Source of the DNA: Streptomyces changanensis | GTDB lineage: Bacteria > Actinomycetota > Actinomycetes > Streptomycetales > Streptomycetaceae | DNA: 64,000 bases | Reading direction: 5' to 3' | Assembly (NCBI RefSeq): GCF_024600715.1 | Contig: NZ_CP102332.1 | Coordinates: forward strand, 5,270,001 to 5,334,000 | In this document: positions 43,502-52,653 of the stretch, piece after piece | Layout: each line of letters begins with the position of its first letter | Position numbering within the stretch: the stretch's first letter is position 1 | Notes under the pieces: generated by a model | Databases searched by the model: none | Seen by the model: the letters and a program-made list of their open reading frames with translations, nothing else | Told to the model about the DNA's origin: nothing | Made by a program: the position numbers and the translations under genes

Positions 43502-45113
43502 CGTCGCCGTCGTCGGGGCCGGGCCCGCCGGGCTCGCCGCCGCCGTCACCGCCGCCGACCTCGGCCTGCGCGTCACCCTGCTCGACGCGGGCGAGCGGCC
43601 GGGCGGCCAGTACTACCGCCACCCCGCGCCCGGCCTCGGCGCCGCCCGCCCGCAGGCCCTCCACCACGGCTGGCGCCGCTTCGCCACCCGGGCCCGCCGC
43701 CTGGACGCCCACCGGAGGACCGGCCGGATCACCTGGCTCGCCGCCCACCACGTGTGGACGGTCGTACGTGACACCGACACCGCCTGGCGGCTGCACGCCG
43801 TCGCCGGACCCGAGGGCGCGCCGGCCACGGTGACCGCCCGCGCGGTCCTCCTCGCCACCGGCGCGTACGAGCGTCAACTCCCCTTCCCCGGCTGGACCCT
43901 GCCCGGCGTCGTGGGCGCGGGCGGCGCCCAGGCCATGCTCAAGTCAGGCCTCGTCCTGCCCGGCACAGGGGCGTCCCCCGCCGGAGCGGAGCCGAGAGCT
44001 CGGGGAAGGGTCGTCGTCGCCGGCAGCGGGCCCCTGCTGCTCGCCGTCGCCGGGTCGCTCGCCGCCGCCGGCGCCCGCGTGCCGGCCGTCGTCGAGGCCG
44101 CCGACTACACCGCGTACGCCCGCGACCTGCCCACCCTGCTGCGCAACCCCGGCAAGCTCGCCGAGGGCGCCCGTCACGGCGGGGCCCTCCTGCGCGGCGC
44201 GACCCGCCTGCTCACCCGGCACGCCGTCACCGCGGCCCACGGCACCGACCGCGTCGAGGCCGTCACCGTCACGCGCCTCGACCGGGCGTGGCGGCCCGTC
44301 CCCGGCACCTCCCGCCGCGTCCCGTGCGACGCGCTCGCCGTCGGCCACGGCCTCGTCCCCCAACTGGAACTCGCCACCGGCCTCGGCTGCGCCACCCGTC
44401 GCACCGCCGACGGCACGCCCGCGCTCGACCTCGACGCCGACCAGGCCACGTCCGTGCCCGGTGTCTTCGCCGCGGGGGAGACCGGCGGCGTCGGCGGCGC
44501 CGATCTCGCCCTCACCGAGGGCGAGATCGCCGCCGCGGCCCTGGCCCACGCCCTGCGCGGTACCCCGCGCGACCCGCGCCGCACCGCCGTCCTCGCCCGG
44601 CGCCGGGCCCGCCTGCGCGCCTTCGCCGACGTGATGGCCGCCGCGCACCGCCCCGGCGCCGGCTGGGCCGACCGGCTGGACGGCGCCACGGAGGTCTGCC
44701 GCTGCGAGGAGGTGACCGTCGCGCAGGTCCGCGAGGCCGTCACCGAGCTCGGCGCCCGCGACGTCCGCACCGTCAAGCTGCTCACCCGCGCCGGCATGGG
44801 CTGGTGCCAGGGCCGCGTCTGCGGCCAGGCCGTCGCCCACCTCGCGGGCGAGCCGCCGGCACCCGACCGGCGCCCGCTGTCCTGCCCCGTACCCCTCGGC
44901 CACCTGGCCGCCCTGCCCGACCCGCACGACCCGTCCGCCCCGGCCGTCCCGGACGACCTCTCCGCCCCGGCCGTCCCGGACGACCTCTCCGCCCCGGCCG
45001 TCCCGGACGACCTCTCCGCCCTACCCGACCCGCACGACCCGCACGCCCCGAACGACCCGTCCGCCGCGCCCCCGCCGGGGACGGCCGGGCGGGACGAGCA
45101 CCCCACCACCTGA
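43485..45113 (+). CDS. NAD(P)/FAD-dependent oxidoreductase, hydroxyproline dehydrogenase alpha-type subunit
   Basis: This 542-residue flavoprotein has VAVVGAGPAGLAAAV at the N-terminus, a second nucleotide fold (VVVAGSGPLLLAVAGS), GVFAAGETGG, and a C-terminal BFD-like iron-sulfur region (EVCRCEEVT, GMGWCQGRVCG). These match HcnB-type partners of D-hydroxyproline dehydrogenase. The tail beyond about 470 is unusual: a 27-nt unit repeated about three times (encoding DDLSAPAVP) followed by DPHDPH-like sequence. The GTG start at 43485 overlaps the ferredoxin gene. Confidence 0.8.
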   Translation: MTPPADVAVVGAGPAGLAAAVTAADLGLRVTLLDAGERPGGQYYRHPAPGLGAARPQALHHGWRRFATRARRLDAHRRTGRITWLAAHHVWTVVRDTDTAWRLHAVAGPEGAPATVTARAVLLATGAYERQLPFPGWTLPGVVGAGGAQAMLKSGLVLPGTGASPAGAEPRARGRVVVAGSGPLLLAVAGSLAAAGARVPAVVEAADYTAYARDLPTLLRNPGKLAEGARHGGALLRGATRLLTRHAVTAAHGTDRVEAVTVTRLDRAWRPVPGTSRRVPCDALAVGHGLVPQLELATGLGCATRRTADGTPALDLDADQATSVPGVFAAGETGGVGGADLALTEGEIAAAALAHALRGTPRDPRRTAVLARRRARLRAFADVMAAAHRPGAGWADRLDGATEVCRCEEVTVAQVREAVTELGARDVRTVKLLTRAGMGWCQGRVCGQAVAHLAGEPPAPDRRPLSCPVPLGHLAALPDPHDPSAPAVPDDLSAPAVPDDLSAPAVPDDLSALPDPHDPHAPNDPSAAPPPGTAGRDEHPTT

Positions 45114-45127
45114 CGAGGAGCCTCCCC

Positions 45128-46021
45128 ATGACCCGCACCAAGCCCTGGCACGGCATCATGGTCGCCACCGCGCTGCCCCTGCGCGACGACCTCTCCGTCG
45201 ACTACGACGCCTACGCCGCGCACGTCGCCCGCCTGATCGCCGACGGCTGCGACGGCGTCGTCCCCAACGGCTCGCTCGGCGAGTACCAGACCCTCACCGA
45301 CGACGAGCGCGCCCGCGTCGTCCGCGTCGCCGTCGAGGCGGCCGGCGACGGCGCGCGCGTCATGCCCGGCGTGTCGGCCTACGGCGCCGCCGAGGCCCGC
45401 CGCTGGGCCGAGCAGGCCGCCGAGGAGGGGTGCGGCTCCGTCCTCCTCCTGCCCCCCAACGCCTACCGCGCCGACGACGCGACCGTCCGCGCCCACTACG
45501 CCGAGGTCGCCCGCGCCGGCGTCCCCGTCGTCGCGTACAACAACCCCCACGACACCAAGGTCGACCTCGGTCCCGGGCTGCTCGCCCGGATGCACGCCGA
45601 CGGGCACGTCGTCGCCGTGAAGGAGTTCAGCGGCGACGTCCGCCGCGCCTACGAGCTCGCCGAGCTCGCCCCCGAGCTCGACCTCCTCGTCGGCGCCGAC
45701 GACGTCCTCGTGGAGCTCGCCCTCGCCGGCGCCGTCGGCTGGATCGCCGGCTACCCCAACGCCCTGCCCGGCGCCTGCGCCGCCCTCTACCGGGCGGCCC
45801 TCGCCCACGACCTGGACCTCGCCCTGCCGCTCTACCGCTCCCTGCACCCGCTGCTGCGCTGGGACTCCAGGACCGAGTTCGTCCAGGCCATCAAGTTGTC
45901 GATGGACATCGCCGGCCGCCCCGGCGGCCCCACCCGCTCGCCGCGCTCCCCGCTCACCGAGGCGCAGGCCGCCGCCGTCCGCGCCGCCACCGAGAAGGCC
46001 CTCGCCGAGGGCCTCGACTGA
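45128..46021 (+). CDS. DHDPS-family lyase/deaminase, probable 1-pyrroline-4-hydroxy-2-carboxylate deaminase
   Basis: This 297-residue (beta/alpha)8 protein of the dihydrodipicolinate synthase/NAL family has GVVPNGSLGEYQTLT (family GS-loop) and the Schiff-base Lys in VVAVKEFSGD. In this operon the expected reaction is deamination of the dehydrogenase product to alpha-ketoglutarate semialdehyde. The assignment to this member rests on its neighbours, since the family also contains other lyases. ATG with AGGAG nine bases upstream. Confidence 0.82.
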   Translation: MTRTKPWHGIMVATALPLRDDLSVDYDAYAAHVARLIADGCDGVVPNGSLGEYQTLTDDERARVVRVAVEAAGDGARVMPGVSAYGAAEARRWAEQAAEEGCGSVLLLPPNAYRADDATVRAHYAEVARAGVPVVAYNNPHDTKVDLGPGLLARMHADGHVVAVKEFSGDVRRAYELAELAPELDLLVGADDVLVELALAGAVGWIAGYPNALPGACAALYRAALAHDLDLALPLYRSLHPLLRWDSRTEFVQAIKLSMDIAGRPGGPTRSPRSPLTEAQAAAVRAATEKALAEGLD

Positions 46022-46039
46022 CCGCCGGAGGTCCCGCCG

Positions 46040-47041
46040 ATGCGTACCCGACACGTCTTCCACGCCGTCGACTCGCACACCGAGGGCATGCCCACCCGGG
46101 TGGTCACCGGCGGTGTCGGGGTCCTCCCCGGCGCCACCATGGCCGAGCGCCGCCGCCACCTCGTGGAGGAGCTCGACCACCTCCGCACCCTGCTGATGTA
46201 CGAGCCGCGCGGCCACGCCGCGATGAGCGGCGCCCTCCTGCAGCCGCCCACCCGCCCCGACGCCGACTACGGGGTGCTGTACATCGAGGTGTCCGGCGCC
46301 CTGCCCATGTGCGGCCACGGCACGATCGGTGTCGCGACCGTGCTCGTCGAGACGGGCATGGTCGCCGTCACCGAACCCGTCACCACCGTCCGGCTGGACA
46401 CCCCCGCCGGGCTCGTCACGGTGGACGTCCACGTGGAGGACGGCGCCGCGAAGGCCGTCACCCTCACCAACGTCCCCGCGTTCGCCGTCGCCCTCGACCG
46501 CGAGGTGGAGGTCCCCGGCCACGGCACGGTCCGCTACGACCTCGCGTACGGCGGGAACTTCTACGCCTTCGTCGACCTCGACCGGCTCGGCCTGCCCTTC
46601 GACCGGGCCCGCCGCGACGACCTCCTCGCGGCCGGCCTCGCCGTCATGCGCGCCGTGAACGCCACCGACCGCCCGGTCCACCCGGAGGACCCCGCCATCG
46701 GCGGCCTCAAGCACGTGTACCTGGCCGCCCCCGGCTCCGACGCGGCGCACTCGCGGCACGCCATGGCGATCCACCCGGGCTGGTTCGACCGCTCGCCCTG
46801 CGGCACCGGCACGTCCGCGCGCATGGCGCAGCTCCACGCGCGCGGCGCGCTGCCGCTCGGCCGGGACTTCGTCAACGAGTCGTTCATCGGCACCCGGTTC
46901 ACCGGGCGGCTCGTCGGCGAGACCACCGTCGGCGGTCTGCCCGCCGTCGTCCCCACCGTCACGGGACGGGCGTGGATCACCGGCACGGCCCAGTACTTCC
47001 TGGACCCCGACGATCCCTTCCCGGCGGGTTTCCTACTCTGA
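46040..47041 (+). CDS. 4-hydroxyproline 2-epimerase (proline racemase family)
   Basis: This 333-residue protein has both catalytic Cys residues: MCGHGTIG near 94 and SPCGTGTSA near 256. The two-Cys form is that of racemases and epimerases rather than the Thr-containing dehydratases. It interconverts trans-4-hydroxy-L-proline and cis-4-hydroxy-D-proline, feeding the dehydrogenase encoded upstream. It is 18 nt after the deaminase gene and clearly in the same transcript. Confidence 0.88.
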   Translation: MRTRHVFHAVDSHTEGMPTRVVTGGVGVLPGATMAERRRHLVEELDHLRTLLMYEPRGHAAMSGALLQPPTRPDADYGVLYIEVSGALPMCGHGTIGVATVLVETGMVAVTEPVTTVRLDTPAGLVTVDVHVEDGAAKAVTLTNVPAFAVALDREVEVPGHGTVRYDLAYGGNFYAFVDLDRLGLPFDRARRDDLLAAGLAVMRAVNATDRPVHPEDPAIGGLKHVYLAAPGSDAAHSRHAMAIHPGWFDRSPCGTGTSARMAQLHARGALPLGRDFVNESFIGTRFTGRLVGETTVGGLPAVVPTVTGRAWITGTAQYFLDPDDPFPAGFLL

Positions 47042-47091
47042 GGTGCCCGCGAAACGAACCCACGCACCACAGCAGCCCCGGAGGTAGACCC

Positions 47092-47763
47092 ATGGGTGGC
47101 CATCTGAAGCAACCCCACCTCATCACCGCGCAGGAGCGCCTGCGCGACCAGGTGGCCCACGCCCTGCGCGCCGCCCTCATCTCCGGTGAGCTCCAGCCGG
47201 GGCTGGTCTACTCGGCCCCGGCCCTCGCGGCGGACTTCGGCATCTCCGCCACCCCCGTCCGCGAGGCGATGCTCGACCTGGCCCGCGAGGGCCTGGTCGA
47301 GCCCGTCCGCAACAAGGGCTTCCGCGTCACCGAGGTCAGCGAGCACGACCTCGACCAGTACACCGAGCTGCGCGCGCTGATCGAGGTGCCGACGGTCGGC
47401 GCCGTCACCCGCTCCGCCGCCCCCGAGCACCTGGAGGCCCTGCGGCCGGTCGCCGAGGAGATCGTGGCGTCGGCCCGCGCCCACGACCTCATCGGCTACC
47501 TGGACGCCGACCGCCGCTTCCACCTCTCCCTGCTGGCCCTGCACGGCAACGACCGGCTGGTGGAGACCGTCGGCGACCTGCGCAAGCGGTCGCGGCTGTA
47601 CGGCCTGACCGCGCTGGACGAGCGCGGCATGCTCGTCGCCTCCGCCCGCGAGCACCTGGAGCTCCTCGACCTGATGCTCGCCGGGGACGCCCCGGGGGCG
47701 GAGGAGTGCATGGCCCGGCACCTCGGCCACGTGCGGTCCCTGTGGGCGGCGGAGGACCGTTGA
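47092..47763 (+). CDS. GntR-family (FCD) regulator of the hydroxyproline operon
   Basis: This 223-residue protein has an N-terminal winged helix (LAADFGISATPVREAMLDLAREGLVEP) and an all-helical FCD ligand domain with metal-type residues (DADRRFH, AREHLELLD). FadR-type regulators of this class usually repress catabolic genes until substrate appears. It is the last gene of the operon, behind GGAGGT. The palindrome at 41724-41744 is its likely site. Confidence 0.88.
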   Translation: MGGHLKQPHLITAQERLRDQVAHALRAALISGELQPGLVYSAPALAADFGISATPVREAMLDLAREGLVEPVRNKGFRVTEVSEHDLDQYTELRALIEVPTVGAVTRSAAPEHLEALRPVAEEIVASARAHDLIGYLDADRRFHLSLLALHGNDRLVETVGDLRKRSRLYGLTALDERGMLVASAREHLELLDLMLAGDAPGAEECMARHLGHVRSLWAAEDR

Positions 47764-47819
47764 CCCGCCCGGGCCCCCGGACGGGGCCGGGCCGGGTCCC
47801 GGCCCGGCGGTGAGGACCG

Positions 47820-48761
47820 CTAGCCGTGCAGCGCGCCGAGCCCCGGCAGGAACGTGACCAGCAGGGGCGCCGCGGGGACGAGCGCGGCGGTGACCGTGAG
47901 CCGCAGCCGCTGCCAGGGGGTGAGCCTCGGTGCCGCCGTCAGCAGCCGGTCGACGCGCTGCCGCGCCGGCGACAGCGGGGTGGGGCAGGGCCCGAACACG
48001 CCGCGGTGCTCGTTCAGTTCGACCAGGGCCAGGGCGATGGCCAGCCGGCCGTGGCGGCGCGACGCGCTGTCGTCGGCGGCCAGTTCCACCAGCCGGTGCA
48101 CCTCGTCGCGGAAGGTGGTGAAGACCCGTACGCCCGGGAAGCCGTTGGCGAGCGCCCCCGAGCAGTGCAGCAACCAGTCGTGGCGGGCGCGGGCGTGGCC
48201 CCGCTCGTGGGCGAGGACGGCGTCCAGCCGGCTGCCGTCCAGCCGCCGCAGCGCTCCGGTGGTGACGACCAGCCGGGGCCGGCCGCCCGGGAGCCACGCC
48301 GCGTGCGGGCGCGGGTCCTCCAGCACGGTGAGGCGCGGACCGCCCGCCGCGGCCTCCCCGGGCAGCAGGGGCGCGCGGTGCCGCAGCCCGGCCCGCAGGT
48401 GCCGGCGGCGGGCGCGGGCCCCGAGGACCTCGCGGGCGAGCATGGCGGCCGTCCAGGCGCCGCCGACGGCGAGCAGCGAGGCCGTCGCCGCCGCCCACGC
48501 GTCACCGGTGCCGAGGCCGTACGCCGCCGGGACGGCGCCGGGGGCGGGGGAGAAGAGGGGGACGCGGACCGTGTGCCAGGCGGCCGCCGCGCTCAGCGTC
48601 ATCGACAGGGCGCAGCACAGCAGCACCGCCGCCACCACGCACTGCCACACCCACAGCGCGACGACGGGTTCGCGGTCCAGCCACCTGGCGCGGGCGAGGG
48701 CGCGGGGCCCGGCGGCGGCGATCAGCACGCCGAGCGCGAGCAGGGCGACGGCGACGGTCAT
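47820..48761 (-). CDS. M56-family membrane metallopeptidase
   Basis: The product is 313 residues with hydrophobic segments near the N-terminus (about 1-20, 36-60), at 85-110 and at the C-terminus. The zinc motif HERGH (in VLAHERGHARARHD) matches BlaR1/M56 peptidases. No BlaI-type repressor is adjacent, though in actinobacteria the two usually pair. It starts 3 nt after the VOC gene stop, so the two are one operon. Target unknown. Confidence 0.85.
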   Translation of the reverse strand: MTVAVALLALGVLIAAAGPRALARARWLDREPVVALWVWQCVVAAVLLCCALSMTLSAAAAWHTVRVPLFSPAPGAVPAAYGLGTGDAWAAATASLLAVGGAWTAAMLAREVLGARARRRHLRAGLRHRAPLLPGEAAAGGPRLTVLEDPRPHAAWLPGGRPRLVVTTGALRRLDGSRLDAVLAHERGHARARHDWLLHCSGALANGFPGVRVFTTFRDEVHRLVELAADDSASRRHGRLAIALALVELNEHRGVFGPCPTPLSPARQRVDRLLTAAPRLTPWQRLRLTVTAALVPAAPLLVTFLPGLGALHG

Positions 48762-48764
48762 GGC

Positions 48765-49160
48765 TCAGCGGCCCCGTTCCGTCAGCCCGTACAGGTGTCC
48801 GTCACTGCCGGCGATCTGCGCCCACCGGCTGCCCGCCCGCCAGGGCGCCTCCTGCGGCTCCACGACGAACTCCACGCCCCGGGCGCGCAGGTCGGCACAG
48901 GTCGCGTCGAGGTCGTCGCAGTCGAACCAGCCGTGCGTCATCCGGCCCGCCCGTGCGTGCAGCACCTCCAGCAGGGCCGGTTCGACGGCGGCGAGCGCCA
49001 CGCAGGTGTGCGCGTGCGGCGGCCGGACCTCGACCCAGCGCCGGCCGTCCCCGTACGGGACGTCGGCGGCGAGCTCGAAGCCGAGCGTCCGCGTGAGGAA
49101 GTCCCGGGTCCGCTCCACGTCGGTGACGTAGAGCACGGCCAGGCGCGGGTTGGTGATCAT
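48765..49160 (-). CDS. VOC (glyoxalase/bleomycin-resistance fold) protein
   Basis: This 131-residue protein is a single vicinal-oxygen-chelate domain starting MITNPRLAVLYVTDVERTRD and ending DGHLYGLTE. VOC proteins are either metal-dependent lyases/dioxygenases or binding proteins that sequester antibiotics. It sits at the edge of the phenazine cluster, so drug binding is possible but unproven. AGGAAAGGG precedes the ATG at 49160. Confidence 0.85.
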   Translation of the reverse strand: MITNPRLAVLYVTDVERTRDFLTRTLGFELAADVPYGDGRRWVEVRPPHAHTCVALAAVEPALLEVLHARAGRMTHGWFDCDDLDATCADLRARGVEFVVEPQEAPWRAGSRWAQIAGSDGHLYGLTERGR

Positions 49161-49186
49161 CGGGGGCCCTTTCCTCGGCGCCGTAC

Positions 49187-50713
49187 TCAGCGGCCGGACA
49201 GGTGCGTGGGGGAGGAGCCGGGGACGCGGCTCCTCGGGGGGGCGGCGGTGGACGCGCCCACCGAGGGCGCGGTGGTCAGCGGGGGGCGCCGCCGCCGCAC
49301 CCCCCGTCCGTGTGTGGTGCTGGGCGCGTCGAACGCCGCGGGGCGCCCGCCGCGCACCGCCGCCGCGACGACCCGGGGGCGCAGGAACACCGCCGGGCCG
49401 GCGCGCAGGTGGGCCACTTCGAGCGTGGCGGTGGCGGCGGCCCGGTCGACGGAGGCGGCCAGGGCCACCCGGTCGAGGTAGCGCCGGGCGAGCCGCGCGG
49501 CCGGGCCCGGGGGGTCGACGTCGGCGACCGCGCAGGGGAAGGCGAGGTCCGTGGCGGTCGCGGCCCGCCAGGCCCCGGCCACCTGCCGGGCCAGCGCGTG
49601 ACGGAGCCGGTAGGCGACGCCGACCGTGCTGCCGTGGCTGCGCAGCATGGCGTCGAGGAGGACGGCGCACTGCGCGGCGACGGTCAGCCCCTGCCCGTGG
49701 ACGGGGTGGAACACGGCCAGCGCGTCGCCCATGACGGCGAACTGGTCGGGCAGGCGACGTGTCCACTCGTAACGCCGCCACCGGTTCTCGGTGCGGTTGG
49801 ACCGGTAGACCGGCCCGAGGGGCGTGGCGCTCTCCACGACCTCCCGCAGCAGCGGGTGGCGCAGCCGCCCCAGGGCGAGCAGGAAGTCGGCGTGCCCGGA
49901 CGGGGCGTGGGCCGCCCCGTTCTCGGCGTACGAGACCATCCACTTCCCGCCGGCCAGCGGGGTGAGCGCCCCGTGCCGCGGGTTGTCCGGCGTGGCGGTC
50001 AGCAGCAGGCCCTTCCAGTCGTCGACATGGCCGACGGGTGGGGCGTACACCGCCGTGGCGTAGCTCGCGCCCGCGTCGACGACGGACTCCCGGGGCGGTT
50101 CGTACCCGAGTTCGCGCAGCCACTGCGGTGTGGCCGAGGCGTATCCGGAGGCGTCCACGACGAACTCGGCGCGCAGCAGCCGCCGCACGCCGGTGGGGCC
50201 GGTGTCGTCGCCGGCCCGGCGCAGGACCACACCGGTGACGGTGTCGTTGCGGCCGCCCTCCAGGCCGACCACCTCGTGCTGCTGGAGGAAGCGGACCTTC
50301 CGGTCGGCGTGCAGCCGGTTGCGGACCACCGTGTCGAGGACGTCGCGGGAGCCGGTGAGGACGGACAGGCCGCTGTCGAAGCGGGGCAGCCAGCCGCCCG
50401 GCCCGTACAGCAGGACGTCCCTCGGCACGCGGACGAGGCTCATGCCCGCGGCGACGAGTTCCCCGGTGACGCCGGGGAAGAGTTGTTCCAGGGCGCGCAG
50501 CCCGGTGTCGGTCAGGGTGTGGGTGTGGCGGGACTGGGACACGCCGGGGCGCCACCGCGGGCCGCGCGGCAGTCGGTCGCGTTCGATGACCGTGACGCGG
50601 TCCATGTGGTCCACGAGCGCCCGTGCCGCGGTCAGTCCGGCGAATCCGGACCCGATGACCACGGCGTGGCCGTCACCGGTGTCGGGGCCGCGCGAAGTGG
50701 GGTCGAGGCTCAT
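49187..50713 (-). CDS. FAD-dependent oxidoreductase (geranylgeranyl-reductase/halogenase-like fold)
   Basis: This 508-residue protein has VVIGSGFAGLTAARAL at the N-terminus and GDALAVFHPVHGQGL late in the chain, the two FAD motifs of the p-hydroxybenzoate-hydroxylase superfamily. No WxWxIP halogenase motif is seen. The last about 50 residues are Arg/Pro/Ser-rich. It lies in the cluster, so it may tailor the phenazine; squalene-epoxidase-like or reductase roles are alternatives. It runs in the same direction as qcrB upstream but after a terminator, so is probably separately transcribed. Confidence 0.75.
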   Translation of the reverse strand: MSLDPTSRGPDTGDGHAVVIGSGFAGLTAARALVDHMDRVTVIERDRLPRGPRWRPGVSQSRHTHTLTDTGLRALEQLFPGVTGELVAAGMSLVRVPRDVLLYGPGGWLPRFDSGLSVLTGSRDVLDTVVRNRLHADRKVRFLQQHEVVGLEGGRNDTVTGVVLRRAGDDTGPTGVRRLLRAEFVVDASGYASATPQWLRELGYEPPRESVVDAGASYATAVYAPPVGHVDDWKGLLLTATPDNPRHGALTPLAGGKWMVSYAENGAAHAPSGHADFLLALGRLRHPLLREVVESATPLGPVYRSNRTENRWRRYEWTRRLPDQFAVMGDALAVFHPVHGQGLTVAAQCAVLLDAMLRSHGSTVGVAYRLRHALARQVAGAWRAATATDLAFPCAVADVDPPGPAARLARRYLDRVALAASVDRAAATATLEVAHLRAGPAVFLRPRVVAAAVRGGRPAAFDAPSTTHGRGVRRRRPPLTTAPSVGASTAAPPRSRVPGSSPTHLSGR

Positions 50714-50897
50714 GTGCTGGCCCTCCTGGGTGCGTGGGAAGCGTCGGGCTCCGCTCGCGGAAGTGGTCCGGCGCCCCGCGTCGGGGCGCCGGCGGCGCGG
50801 GCCGTGCGGGCCGGCGGCCGTGCGGGCGAGGCGGCCTTGGGGGCGAGGCGACCGCGCGGGCCGGTGGCGCCGGTGGTGGCCGCGCCGGCCGCGGCGT

Positions 50898-50938
50898 CCC
50901 GCCGGTCCGGTCGGCGAGGACGCCTCCGGACCGGCGGG
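50898..50938 (-). terminator. terminator of qcrB
   Basis: A perfect 13-bp stem (50898-50910 with 50926-50938) and 15-nt loop lies ten bases beyond the qcrB stop on the minus strand. Confidence 0.8.
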
Positions 50939-50948
50939 AGGGGTGGTG

Positions 50949-52580
50949 CTAGTGGCCGTGGCCGCTGGTGAGTTCCCGGTACTCCTCCGCGGTCACCTTC
51001 GGGATCTGGTTGCCCTCGCCGAAGTAGCCCTTGGAGAGCCTGGCCCGCAGCTTCTCCTTGCGGGTGGGCTTGCGCTCCACGCCGTTCTCGTCGACCACCG
51101 GGCCGAGCGCCGCGACCGTGTACTGCTCGTGTGCGGTGAGCCGGTGCAGCTGGGCCTGGCTGAGCGCCTCGTGGACCTCGACGAACTCGCCGTGCGGCAG
51201 CCGCTTGATGATGCCCGTCTCACGGCCGTGCAGCACCTTGTCGCGGTCACGGCGCTGGAGGCCCAGGCAGATCCGCTTCGTGACGATGAACACCAGGGGT
51301 GGCACCACGAAGAACCCGATCCGTACGAACCAGGTGATCGCGTTGATGGAGAGGTGGAAGTAGGTGGCGATGATGTCGTTGCCGCCGCCGATCATCAGCA
51401 CGAAGTACCAGCTGATCCACGCCGCGCCGAACGCCGTCCGCGTGGGGACGTTGCGGGGCCGGTCCAGGAGGTGGTGCTCGCGCTTGTCACCGGTCAGCCA
51501 CGACTCGAAGAACGGGTACACCGCGAGGACGCCCGGCACGATCACGAGCAGCAGCATCGGGATGAGCACGCCGAAGTTGAGGGTGTGCCCGGTCGGCAGC
51601 ACCCACTCCCAGGCGGGCATCGCCCGGACGGCTCCCTCGGTGAAGCCCATGTACCAGTCGGGCTGCGCGCCGGTCGACACGTGGTCCGGCCGGTAGGGGC
51701 CCACCGCCCACACGGGGTTGATGGTGAACGCGCCGGCGATGACCGCGATGACGCCGAAGACCAGGAAGAAGAAGCCGCCGGCCTTCGCCATGTACACCGG
51801 CATGAACGGCATGCCGACGACGTTCTTGTTGGTGCGCCCCGCCCCCGCGTACTGCGTGTGCTTGTGATGGAAGACGAGGATCAGGTGGGCCACCACGAGG
51901 GCCAGCATGATGCCCGGCAGCAGCAGGATGTGGATCGCGTAGAAGCGGGGGATGATGTCGGTCCCCGGGAACTCCCCGCCGAAGACGAACATCTGGAGGT
52001 ACGTCCCGACCACCGGCACGGCGAGGATCGCGCCCTCGACGAACCGCACGCCGGTGCCGGAGAGCAGGTCGTCGGGGAGCGAGTAACCGGTGAAGCCGGT
52101 GAACATGCCGAGGACGAACAGCAGGAAGCCGAACAGCCAGTTGACCTCGCGCGGCTTGCGGAACGCGCCGGTGAAGAAGACGCGCATCATGTGCACGAAC
52201 ATGCCGGCGAGGAAGATCAGCGCCGCCCAGTGGTGGATCTGCCGGATCAGCAGACCGCCGCGGACGTCGAAGCTGATGTCCAGGGTCGAGGCGTACGCCT
52301 CGGTCATCCGCACGCCCTGCATCGGCACGTACGAGCCGTGGTACACGATCTCGTTCATGCTCGGGTGGAAGAAGAGCGTCAGGTACACGCCCGTGAGGAT
52401 GATGATGATGAAGCTGTAGAGGCAGACCTCGCCCAACATGAAGGACCAGTGGTCCGGGAAGATCTTCCGCATGTTGGTCTTGGCCAGGGAGTAGATCCCC
52501 AGCCGTCCGTCCGCCCAGTCGGCGACCCGCTCACCTGCGGGTGCCTTCCCCCGGCGGGGTTGTTCCGTGGTGGTACTCAT
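50949..52580 (-). CDS. qcrB: cytochrome bc1 complex cytochrome b subunit, isolated copy
   Basis: This 543-residue actinobacterial-type QcrB has eight or more membrane helices. Heme-ligand His pairs are present in RQIHHWAALIFLAGMFVHMM and in AIHILLLPGIMLALVVAHL, and the Qo-site PDWY occurs in the actinobacterial form. The long soluble C-terminus is complete. qcrA and qcrC, normally just upstream, are absent: the flanking genes are an FAD oxidoreductase and a PhzS-like monooxygenase. This is probably a second copy kept with the phenazine genes. A housekeeping copy elsewhere is assumed, not seen. Confidence 0.93.
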   Translation of the reverse strand: MSTTTEQPRRGKAPAGERVADWADGRLGIYSLAKTNMRKIFPDHWSFMLGEVCLYSFIIIILTGVYLTLFFHPSMNEIVYHGSYVPMQGVRMTEAYASTLDISFDVRGGLLIRQIHHWAALIFLAGMFVHMMRVFFTGAFRKPREVNWLFGFLLFVLGMFTGFTGYSLPDDLLSGTGVRFVEGAILAVPVVGTYLQMFVFGGEFPGTDIIPRFYAIHILLLPGIMLALVVAHLILVFHHKHTQYAGAGRTNKNVVGMPFMPVYMAKAGGFFFLVFGVIAVIAGAFTINPVWAVGPYRPDHVSTGAQPDWYMGFTEGAVRAMPAWEWVLPTGHTLNFGVLIPMLLLVIVPGVLAVYPFFESWLTGDKREHHLLDRPRNVPTRTAFGAAWISWYFVLMIGGGNDIIATYFHLSINAITWFVRIGFFVVPPLVFIVTKRICLGLQRRDRDKVLHGRETGIIKRLPHGEFVEVHEALSQAQLHRLTAHEQYTVAALGPVVDENGVERKPTRKEKLRARLSKGYFGEGNQIPKVTAEEYRELTSGHGH

Positions 52581-52653
52581 CCGCGCTCCCAGAAGGTTGT
52601 CGACACCGGCCCGCGGCGGGCACCGCGGGGCCGGCAGGGCCGAAGTACACGGG

